From an uncultured Prevotellaceae bacterium (GTDB lineage: Bacteria; Bacteroidota; Bacteroidia; Bacteroidales; Bacteroidaceae): a stretch of 49,816 nucleotides of DNA. The stretch lies in NCBI GenBank assembly GCA_947176895.1, contig CAMWSK010000017.1:1-49816 (forward strand), given 5' to 3'. Under the pieces are notes generated by a model. It was given only the letters and a program-made list of their open reading frames with translations. It searched no databases and was not told the origin of the DNA. Within the stretch, counting starts at the first letter, position 1. Each line of letters starts with the position of its first letter. Positions 9,153-16,400 of the stretch are shown in pieces. A program made the translations under genes and the position numbers.

Positions 9153-9422
9153 TCACTCTTCTATGAGACCAATCTCGCGCCATCGGGCCAAGGTATCCTT
9201 CACATCGCCCTCGGCCTGATTGGCACTCACCTCATACTCATCGGTCAAAGCTTTCACCATATCGGAAACGGTAAAGTCTTTCCCCACCACAGCATTCCAG
9301 ATAACCGCGGCACTCTCATTCAGACTCACGATTTTAGAGAAGTCTATGTTCTCAAGACCCGTAGCCACAATCACGTGGTGGCCACACACGTCCTGCATGT
9401 CAAAACCTTTTTTAATTCTCAT
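9153..9422 (-). CDS. PqqD-like protein
   Basis: The 89-residue product (from MRIKKGFDMQDV) has the PqqD-like small winged-helix pattern: an N-terminal strand region (GHHVIVATGLENIDFSKIVSLN), the ESAAVIWNAV helix, KDFTVSDMVKAL and the closing DVKDTLARWREIGLIEE. PqqD-type folds act as RiPP recognition elements that bind leader peptides, but stand-alone Bacteroidales members have no proven role. A longer frame upstream to 9584 overlaps the peptidase gene and is rejected. The start overlaps the peptidase stop by 4 bases, so it is translationally coupled as last gene of the four-gene operon. Confidence 0.85.
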   Translation of the reverse strand: MRIKKGFDMQDVCGHHVIVATGLENIDFSKIVSLNESAAVIWNAVVGKDFTVSDMVKALTDEYEVSANQAEGDVKDTLARWREIGLIEE

Positions 9423-9952
9423 CTTACTGCTATTGCTTTGTAAATAAACAACAAATATCTGCGTATCGGTCTCAACTTGCGCCACAGGCGGATGCGACGG
9501 CACAAGCGGGAATCGGCTGCGTTTATGGTACGATTGGGACGGATATACTGCGTAACGATGCCGGCCACATCGGCCGCGGTGCAAAGTTCCACCCCACAGA
9601 TGTTTCCATCGCCCTGCAACGTCAACCGTTCTCCCTCCTTATTTATTATGCGATGAAGCACATAGTGTCCGGGCGATATTTCGGCCAAAACGGCATCCCC
9701 CACCTTCAACTCCCCGGCAGCCTCCAGCAAAACCTTGTCACGCTGATGCTCCAGGAAAGGGCGCATGCTGAATCCCTTTACATGAATGGTGACCGTGTGC
9801 CCCTTGCGAATCATGTCGCGTGCCAAACCAAGAAGCACCTCGTTGGGCAGTTCCACACGTCGGTCGGCACATTCCGTCCCATTCCTGCGGGCGTAGCTTT
9901 TCGACACCGGATATAAAACAATGCGAAGCAAACGACTCAGCAACCGCTTCAT
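9419..9952 (-). CDS. S24/S26 (SipW-like) peptidase
   Basis: The 177-residue protein contains VKGFSMRPFL with the probable nucleophile Ser62 and, some 35 residues on, GHYVLHRIINKEGERLTLQG. The HRI segment and following GDGN resemble the Ser-His type of signal peptidase (archaeal/SipW branch) rather than the Ser-Lys type. It lacks an obvious membrane anchor; only the amphipathic N-terminus and a short hydrophobic stretch near the C-terminus are seen. It may therefore work in the cytoplasm or at the membrane surface on a peptide handled by its neighbours (inference). It overlaps genes on both sides by 4 bases. Confidence 0.75.
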   Translation of the reverse strand: MKRLLSRLLRIVLYPVSKSYARRNGTECADRRVELPNEVLLGLARDMIRKGHTVTIHVKGFSMRPFLEHQRDKVLLEAAGELKVGDAVLAEISPGHYVLHRIINKEGERLTLQGDGNICGVELCTAADVAGIVTQYIRPNRTINAADSRLCRRIRLWRKLRPIRRYLLFIYKAIAVR

Positions 9953-10839
9953 CTTTCCTTAGAAACCGTTTCGTAACACAACAAAGCCGCCTCGGCGTTG
10001 GGCAAACATCCAAGCTCGTACATGGGGGTTCCGGCGAGAAGCCCGGAAATCGTTTGACATACGGTGTGATACACCTCCTTGTCCCACTTCATACTACTTA
10101 CCTGACTGAGCAGAACGGCCAGCGACTCCACCGGATTCATCGGGCGAATCTTATTTTCGGGGCGTTGCTGAATGCGGACGATTGCCCCGATTGGAGCACA
10201 GACATTGCGGTAGCAAGGGGTCTTCCCGCTCCACGGCGAACCGTAGACGTAGCATTTCCCATCAATCACCCGCACCACGGGATTATCATCATTCATCAGG
10301 TCACAGCCGGGAATGTTCTTATACCACAGATAAGTATGCGTGCTTTTTCCCGTTCCGCTGGGAGCGGTCATCAGATAGCCCCGCCCGTCTTTGCGAATCA
10401 CACTTGCATGCACCAGAAGCGTATCCTTGTGCAGAGTGCTGAAAGCATAGGCAATCATCATGCAATTGCCCAAACCGAAAGAACGCAACGGGGCAATCTC
10501 CGTTTTCAAGGCCACGACGCACTTGCCGAAATCAGGCGAGCATTGCATCACGCTACACAAAACATGCTGTGCGTCATACACTTCTATCTGGTAGCCACCA
10601 TCCGGCAATTGAAACAAATGATGTGTGCTGTCTCCGCTGACGAACTCGCCCAAATCCTTGCCGCCGGGCACAAGCTCAAACGCATCATCCAATGTCACCT
10701 GTAATACCGGTTCCTCGGTTTCGGGTTCTTCTGTCAGCGCAAAAGGAGCAAACGAAGGGAAGAGGCTCTCCCCATCAACGCAGTTTTTTACGTCAACACA
10801 CACCAAGTGGCCGGCAATACGATAGAGCATCTTGGTCAT
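9949..10839 (-). CDS. HPr kinase-like P-loop protein
   Basis: The 296-residue protein has a P-loop at 159-167 (APSGTGKST), an upstream LLVHASVI segment, a DLMNDDNPVV acidic segment near 180-189 and YGSPWSGK at 199-206. This order is that of the HPr kinase/phosphorylase C-terminal fold as found in HprK-like kinases of peptide-tailoring clusters. The true HprK N-terminal domain and signature are absent, so it is probably not a carbon catabolite kinase. Residues 1-115 are unrecognised. It overlaps the secreted-protein gene and the peptidase gene by 4 bases each. The substrate is unknown; phosphorylation of a peptide or protein served by the PqqD-like partner is inference. Confidence 0.7.
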   Translation of the reverse strand: MTKMLYRIAGHLVCVDVKNCVDGESLFPSFAPFALTEEPETEEPVLQVTLDDAFELVPGGKDLGEFVSGDSTHHLFQLPDGGYQIEVYDAQHVLCSVMQCSPDFGKCVVALKTEIAPLRSFGLGNCMMIAYAFSTLHKDTLLVHASVIRKDGRGYLMTAPSGTGKSTHTYLWYKNIPGCDLMNDDNPVVRVIDGKCYVYGSPWSGKTPCYRNVCAPIGAIVRIQQRPENKIRPMNPVESLAVLLSQVSSMKWDKEVYHTVCQTISGLLAGTPMYELGCLPNAEAALLCYETVSKER

Positions 10840-11258
10840 CGTTCCACCTCCCTCACGACTTCCTCCTCATACGGCACGGACTTGAAGTGAAACTCATTAT
10901 TCCCCAAAGAGGTAACCACCACACCATGTTGCTGTCCATAACGGCGCTTAACCTTAAGGTATTTCTTCTCAATCGTGGCCTTCTTGGGACTGAAAAACAC
11001 GGCACATGTCATGTTGGCATGCCCCATAGCCTCCGTTTTATCAAGCAACTGCTGACTATAAAGAGGACGATTTGCCAGGAAACCATTCTTATACAGATAG
11101 GCGGAATCCACCCGTTGGATGTCGGTGATATAGGCCAAAGAGTCGGAAAAAGAAGCCGCAAGGCCAAACATATAAACGGGCTTCACAACGGGAGCATGCT
11201 GGGCACGCAAAGACAATGTGGCCAAAAGCGCACAAAAACATAATACAATTCTTTTCAT
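10836..11258 (-). CDS. Conserved-looking small secreted protein
   Basis: The 140-residue protein has a clear Sec signal peptide (MKRIVLCFCALLATLSLRA, then QHAP) without a lipobox at the cleavage site. The mature part (YMFGLAASFSDSLAYITDIQ, a central LYSQQLLDKTEAMG, then MTCAVFFSPKKATIEKKYLKVKRRYG) looks like a Bacteroidales family of small exported proteins with no named function. It is first in the four-gene overlapping operon and so the only exported product. It may be the substrate or sensor of the kinase/peptidase set (inference). A weak TACCTTCG -7-like element lies on the minus strand at 11288-11281. Confidence 0.6.
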   Translation of the reverse strand: MKRIVLCFCALLATLSLRAQHAPVVKPVYMFGLAASFSDSLAYITDIQRVDSAYLYKNGFLANRPLYSQQLLDKTEAMGHANMTCAVFFSPKKATIEKKYLKVKRRYGQQHGVVVTSLGNNEFHFKSVPYEEEVVREVER

Positions 11259-11351
11259 CGTCTGATATAGTCTTTGACTGCGAAGGTACTCAAAATCTCC
11301 GGAACAGCCACATAAAATTGTATTTGAATTATTAATTTACAGGATAAGATA

Positions 11352-11383
11352 TTTCGCCTTTTCGCCGGACGCCCTTAACTTTG
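11352..11383 (+). promoter_or_regulatory. Promoter-like signal before the hairpin
   Basis: TTTC (11352-11355, one mismatch to TTTG), exactly 20 bases, then TAACTTTG (11376-11383) match the Bacteroidota promoter. It would drive rightward transcription into the hairpin and the short frame at 11585. Confidence 0.4.
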
Positions 11384-11422
11384 CGGGAAAAAGCCTACCG
11401 TGCAAGTTAGAAGTGCACAAAC

Positions 11423-11477
11423 CCACCGTCCTCCTTCGTCCTCTCCGCTACGCTCCAAGGACGAAGGAGGATGGTGG
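11423..11477 (+). repeat. 19-base-arm hairpin
   Basis: Arms CCACCGTCCTCCTTCGTCC (11423-11441) and its complement (11459-11477) pair fully in plus-strand RNA, with one G-U, around a 17-base loop. No T-run follows it on the plus strand, so it is not a simple terminator there. It could be a REP-like palindrome or the structured leader of a small transcript. Confidence 0.7.
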
Positions 11478-11501
11478 AATCGCGAAGAGTTTCCGGCAAT
11501 A

Positions 11502-11531
11502 CAAAATAAAAAGGGAGACCGCAGCCTCCCT
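11502..11531 (-). terminator. Probable terminator of the hmu operon
   Basis: On the minus strand AGGGAG (11531-11526), 8 bases and CTCCCT (11517-11512) form a short GC-rich stem followed by TTTTATTTT. It lies about 290 bases past the stop of hmuV, the first minus-strand gene end upstream. The stem has only 6 pairs. Confidence 0.45.
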
Positions 11532-11584
11532 CAGACGGATTAGTACTGATAACATGTGTGGACGGGGCGAACTCCGCTATCGGA

Positions 11585-11659
11585 ATGTGGCACTATGGAT
11601 TCGGCATTTTGCTGATAATCCTTTCCATCATTCATCTTATCCAAAGAGGTAGAAAATAA
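11585..11659 (+). CDS. Possible 24-residue membrane peptide
   Basis: A short frame reads Met-Trp-His-Tyr, then a hydrophobic run (GFGILLIILSIIHLI), then a basic tail QRGRK and TAA. One membrane helix plus a positive C-terminus is the make-up of small membrane peptides, including type I toxins. A promoter-like signal and a strong hairpin lie upstream in the same direction. No Shine-Dalgarno site is visible and I know no homologue, so this is a candidate only. Confidence 0.25.
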   Translation: MWHYGFGILLIILSIIHLIQRGRK

Positions 11660-11710
11660 TGTCTTGACAGGATTATTTTTGAACATCTGACGGTGCCCCT
11701 AAAAAACACT

Positions 11711-11802
11711 GCGGCGAACGAGACGAAACATGTTGATGTTTTTGGAAAACATCAACACGTTTTTCAAAAACATCAACATGTTTCAGAACATTCATCGCGA
11801 TG
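11711..11802. repeat. Intergenic dyad array R2 (exact 21-base period)
   Basis: Leader GCGGCGAACGAGACG (11711-11725) is followed by three 16-base units starting at 11726, 11747 and 11768, each AAACAT-N4-ATGTTT or one base off. The first has GTTG at its centre, the other two CAAC, so unit 1 can pair with unit 2 or 3. The right flank CAGAACATTCATCGC (11784-11798) read backwards again puts a GCG element 15 bases from the array. It lies past the 3' end of the hmu operon. Confidence 0.85.
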
Positions 11803-11822
11803 TTTTTTTTGAAGAATAACAG

Positions 11823-12149
11823 CTATTCCGGCACGTAGATGATTTCCCCGTTATCCAGCTCGTAGGCAATGCCCACCTTTTTACCCCGTTTTCCGCTTTG
11901 GGAATCCCGGTCCTCCGACGGAGTGTAGCGGTTGATGGTCTCGCCCTCTTTGGTGATAATCTCCATATTCTCCTTGCCGGGGTTCTTCACCATCGTGAAA
12001 TCCTCCTTGCCGAACATCTCCGTCATGTTGTAGCGGCTCACGAGTGCAACCATGAGCGCCACGGCAAAAACCATCGCCACATCGAAAAGATTGCTCACGA
12101 CGCTCATCGGGTCGTTATCCTCCTCCTTGCTCAACAGTCTGCGTCTCAT
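11823..12149 (-). CDS. hmuV: HmuV-like DUF2149 protein
   Basis: The 108-residue protein has one membrane segment near 18-40 (VVSNLFDVAMVFAVALMVAL) and a soluble tail ending GIAYELDNGEIIYVPE. This is DUF2149, which accompanies ExbB/TolQ-like proteins in heme loci and may act as the ExbD/TolR-like partner, although sequence similarity to ExbD is low. It is the last gene of the hmu operon and overlaps the ExbB-like gene by 4 bases. The gene name follows the Porphyromonas gingivalis hmuYRSTUV order. Confidence 0.8.
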   Translation of the reverse strand: MRRRLLSKEEDNDPMSVVSNLFDVAMVFAVALMVALVSRYNMTEMFGKEDFTMVKNPGKENMEIITKEGETINRYTPSEDRDSQSGKRGKKVGIAYELDNGEIIYVPE

Positions 12150-12745
12150 GCCTCGGCTTGCTTTTCGTTCAACAATTCCGCCACGAACTCAAGATTGGTC
12201 ATGTCCTGCAAATACCAACGTTGCTTCACCTGCCGGGTGACAAAACCGATGGCGGCAGAGAAAAGACCGACCACGGTGGTGGCGAACGCCACCTGCATGT
12301 TGTAGGCCATTGAGGCGATATCGCCCGTCGAGAGCCCGACCAATGCAGGCCCCATCGGGATAAGCGTGCCCATCAGTCCGAGCATGGGGCCCATCTTGCC
12401 GAGCGTCTTCGAGGTTGCGAGGTCTTTGTCGGCCTCGATTTCAAAACCGGCAAGCAGACGCTGCCTCATCGCAGTGCTGTCTGCCTCGAGCAGGCGCTTC
12501 ATATAGACGACAACGAGCGAAGGATTCTTTTTGGGCAGCACCTCCGTCAGTGCCATGACATTGTTCCTGTTCAGCCTGTCCAGTTCCTTACCCAAAAGCA
12601 CAGCCGTGCGGCGGATAGCCAGGTACTGTCCGAAGAAACTGCCTGTCAGCAACAGAGCCTTGCAGAAAAAGAAGATGAGCAATACGATGACAGGCACAAG
12701 CAAGCCCGTCGAAATCCAATAGAGAATGTCTGAAATGTAGTTCAT
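12146..12745 (-). CDS. hmuU: HmuU-like MotA/TolQ/ExbB proton channel protein
   Basis: The 199-residue protein has three membrane segments in ExbB/TolQ order: one near 10-32, then GKMGPMLGLMGTLIPMGPALVGL and MQVAFATTVVGLFSAAIGF close to the C-terminus. The conserved TLIPMGPAL and ATTVVG segments are the TolQ/ExbB signature. It probably forms a proton-driven complex with the DUF2149 partner, to energise HmuR or HmuS (inference). It starts 1 base after the stop of the upstream membrane gene. Confidence 0.85.
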   Translation of the reverse strand: MNYISDILYWISTGLLVPVIVLLIFFFCKALLLTGSFFGQYLAIRRTAVLLGKELDRLNRNNVMALTEVLPKKNPSLVVVYMKRLLEADSTAMRQRLLAGFEIEADKDLATSKTLGKMGPMLGLMGTLIPMGPALVGLSTGDIASMAYNMQVAFATTVVGLFSAAIGFVTRQVKQRWYLQDMTNLEFVAELLNEKQAEA

Positions 12746-12746
12746 G

Positions 12747-13472
12747 TTACCTTTTTTTATTATTGTTGTTGTTCAGAAAATTGTTTTTGCCGATTCGTTT
12801 CGTTTTTATTCTGTGTGTCACGATTCCGCTGCCAAGTCCCAGTACAAGAAGAGCACAGAGACCCGCAAGAGCCTTCCAGTCCACATTGCTGATTCCAGCA
12901 ACGGCAGTTCTGCCGTTTACCGTGGCGATGACTCCCAGCACCGCAATCAGGGCATTCGAGAGAAAGAGCAGTTCAAGGCGTATATCCTTTTCGGGCAGTA
13001 TCCATTTCAACGTCCATGTACTCACGGGTATCGCGACGAACACCCCACCGGCCAACGACCATGCCGCAAGCGAAAAAGAGACACCGGGCATGGCAAACAA
13101 GACCGACACCAGAAGGCTGAACAAGACGGGGAAGACAAGCACACCGGGGAACCACCTCAGCAAACGGTATGTCCATATCGTCCGCCGCCTCACTTTCCCC
13201 GAGGTGTGGATGTTTGCCGACAGGATGCAGAACGCCATCTGCAGTGCCACCTCGACCGTGAGGACCACAGCCACATCAAGCATCAGCGCAGAATCAGAAA
13301 GCCAGCCGGCAATCTGCGCCTTCGACTGCTCGATGGCATAAGGCCACATACATCCCACAAACAGCGCACACACCGCAGCCGAGAACGCCACCGAATAGTA
13401 CTTCCGATAGGTCTGCTTCAATATATAATTGAAGCAGACCAGAATCATCATGACCAATACGACGGTTTCCAT
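12747..13472 (-). CDS. hmuT: HmuT-like inner membrane protein
   Basis: The 241-residue protein has about six hydrophobic segments and no soluble domain of note. It ends in a low-complexity NNNNNKKR tail coded by an A-rich tract. Position between the CobN-like and ExbB-like genes matches hmuT of the Porphyromonas-type locus; assignment rests mainly on gene order. Its start codon shares one base with the stop of the CobN-like gene (TAATG), so it is translationally coupled. Function is unknown; a membrane partner of HmuS is a reasonable guess. Confidence 0.65.
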   Translation of the reverse strand: METVVLVMMILVCFNYILKQTYRKYYSVAFSAAVCALFVGCMWPYAIEQSKAQIAGWLSDSALMLDVAVVLTVEVALQMAFCILSANIHTSGKVRRRTIWTYRLLRWFPGVLVFPVLFSLLVSVLFAMPGVSFSLAAWSLAGGVFVAIPVSTWTLKWILPEKDIRLELLFLSNALIAVLGVIATVNGRTAVAGISNVDWKALAGLCALLVLGLGSGIVTHRIKTKRIGKNNFLNNNNNKKR

Positions 13473-16400
13473 TATTCCTCCAGCTTTTTACGACGGCGGC
13501 GCACCACCCATATCAGTGCCGCCAGTGCCACCACAACCAGCACGGCCACCAGCGTGTTGCTGACGATGGTTGTCACTTTGTCGGACGCATTCATCTCCTC
13601 GCGCTTCAGCACCGTTCCCTTATTCTCCGAAAGCGAAGCCTCACGAACTTGCCGCACACTTTGTTCATATCGCCGGGCAGCATCGGGATTGACTTTCGAG
13701 GTGATGAATTCGCGCAATTTCGCATTGTTGCAGACAAATCCCGAGCAAGAGGGGGCATGCTTATCCACCAGTTCGGTGTGAAGTTCGGCTATGGCCTTCA
13801 ACTGCTCGGCCGAAGCGTTCCACATACCTTTGCGGGCTGTTTCCAGCATCACGGCCGTCATCTCCTGCAAGGCTGCGGGATTCTGCTGTTCGAAATAGTC
13901 CTGCACTCCCAAGTCGAACTTGTCCTGTACATAGACATTGTATATCTCGTCCCACATTTCGTTATCGATGGCCTCGGGTTTCATCACGTTCCAACCGTAA
14001 GTGTTCTGCACCACTTCCGCGAAACCGGCAGCCGCGCTTGCCCCGCCTTTCATCTTCTCGCGGATATAGGCCGGATTGAAGATGGTGGTTCTGCTTTCCA
14101 CACCGACAGCCTCTTTCACTTCCTGCATACGCATGTTGTTGCGGTTGCGGTAGTCGCTCAGATAGGCATCGGGATCCTTGCCCGTCACATTGCGCACGGC
14201 AAGGTTCATGCCACCCATAAATTCGTAAACATGGTCAAGGCTCAGGGCACCCCACGTATTGCTCTGACGGGGCTGGACGACGGCATCGGTGTTGGTCAGC
14301 GCGGCTTCCAACACGAACTGCCGCACCTGTTCCCAATCCTTTTCGCTGCCATAGAACGCTCCCATGTTTTGCAGATAGACATCAGCGATTTCCGTGCTGC
14401 TTTCCCAGCGGTCTCCGCTCTGCACCATATCGGTAATCCCTGTACCATAGTTGCCGTTCACACCGCCGAAAACACGATGGGCAGACACCTCGCGGGCCTC
14501 TTTCGGCGAAAGACCCTTGTCAATCAACACCCGTTCGGCATCGACAACACTTTGAGCCACGTAGTTTTCATACTTGTCCTCCTTTGCCGCGGCAGCCATC
14601 TCCACGGCCCGTGAAATGAGGAACAGACGCGAGGCGGCGATGTCACGCAACTGGCCACTGGTCTGTACCACCACGTCGATACGCGGGCGACCAAGCCGTC
14701 CGGACGGAATCAGACGGATGTCGGTGACACGGCCAAACACGTCGCGTACGGGCTCAACGCCCAGCATATAAAGAACCTGGGCAACGGTAGCGCCTTCGGT
14801 CTCGACAAACTCGCCGCTCCACAGCGTGTAGCTTACTTTGCGCGGTATGGAATCGTTGTGCCGCTCACGATACATCCTGATGGTATTCTCCGCCAGTTCC
14901 TTACCATGCTCCCATGCAACCTCGCTTGGTGTGGCCTCCGCATTCACGGCATAAAGGTTACGGCCCGTAGGCAGGGTGTTCGGATTGGCAACAGGATCGC
15001 CGCCCGGCGACGGGGCTGTGCAGCCTCCGCTCATGGCATTGAGAAGTGATGTGAACTCGGTCTCGGGACTCTGTTCCAATGCAGTCTTATAGTTCTCCAC
15101 GTTGCAGACGGTGCGTTCAATCTCCATAATCACACGGGCCAGTTCCTTTTCCTCTTTGGAGTACTCCTTCATGCCGGGCATCACGGCCGGCATTTCTGTC
15201 GCAGGCTCATCTTTCTTGGTTTGTCCGGTGTTCGCGGGACGCTTGCCTATCTTCGGAATCCACGACGGATGTTTCGAGCCGCTTCCTTTGCCTTTAGGTA
15301 TTCCTGCCGGATGCTTCATCGTGGCGCCGGAAGACTGCATAGCCATCATCATCGCCATCATATCCTGCGGAGCACGGAGCGAACGGGTAATCCCCCGTGC
15401 CTTGGCAAGTTCGTCCTGCGTTATTCCCGCCACAGCACAGATACGGGCATCGGAGATTTGTTCGGAACCGTTCAGAAGACGGGTAACCAGTTCGCGTGCC
15501 GGAGTCAGATAGCGACGAGTAAAGAGTGACTTGTGTTTTTCCAGTTCATCGGACGCCTTGCCACGCTGTTTGTCCAACGCCAAGAGCGAATAGGCAATCG
15601 GCTCAACGGACATGGCATACACGCTGCTGCGGATGCGTTCGGATGAGTACGGTTCGCCCATCGTATAAAGTTCACCCGTCACCTTCTCGTTGGCCAGTTC
15701 CTCGGCAAAGGTCTCGATGCGGGCAATCTCCTGTTCGGTATAGGGAGTTGTGAGCAGGGAATCCAGACGCAGTTCACGGTGGATGCCCAGTTCCACGGTC
15801 AGTCGCTTTACCTTCAATGCGGCTTCCTTCGTATCGGGATGGCCATCGGCATAGAGCATATCATTGTATTGCTGAATGGCAGTACAGAGGTCTTTATAGA
15901 TTCCCCGCACATCACTCTCCATGAACGGAGGTGTCAGATGCGACTGCAAGGTGGCATACGACCGTCGCTTGGCTATCATACCTTCTCCCACATCGCCAAT
16001 CGAATAGATATAGAGATGTGGCGTTGCACCCACCAACGCATCGGGCCAGTCATTGCCACATAGGGCAACCTGCTTTCGGGGCGTGAACTCCAGCGAGCCG
16101 TGTGTACCGAAATGAACCATCACGTCGGCACCAAAGTCATATCGTGCCCAAAGATAAGAGGCGATATAAGCATGCGGAGGTGCGGCGTCCGTACCGTGTA
16201 CGATGGCGAAATCATCATCGCCCTTACCTGCAGCCAGCTGTGGCAGCAGGACAACGTTGCCCAAATCCACACGGGGAAGTGCCAACTCGCCTTTCTCCGT
16301 AGAAATATAAGAGCCGGGGAACTCACCGTCAAGAGCCGTCACTTCTGCCATTTGTTCGGGGCGAATGGCCGCCGCGGTCGTCCATTCGTTATATTCCTTT

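Larger units (their letters stand above)
11259..11822. other. Non-coding interval between the kinase/peptidase and hmu operons
   Basis: This 564-base interval holds a plus-strand promoter-like signal, a strong hairpin, a terminator pointing left, a possible 24-residue membrane peptide and repeat array R2, each listed separately. The 79-residue plus frame at 11413-11652 runs through the hairpin and shows no domain, so I do not call it. Confidence 0.5.

Noticed and set aside
9423..9584. 54-residue extension of the PqqD-like protein
   Set aside because: It overlaps the peptidase gene, while the start at 9422 gives a 4-base coupled overlap and normal PqqD length.
9949..10839. Genuine HPr kinase/phosphorylase
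   Set aside because: The HprK N-terminal domain and signature are missing, and the operon context is not carbon regulation.
11413..11652. 79-residue plus-strand frame
   Set aside because: It begins just before the palindrome and reads through it; no protein-like features.
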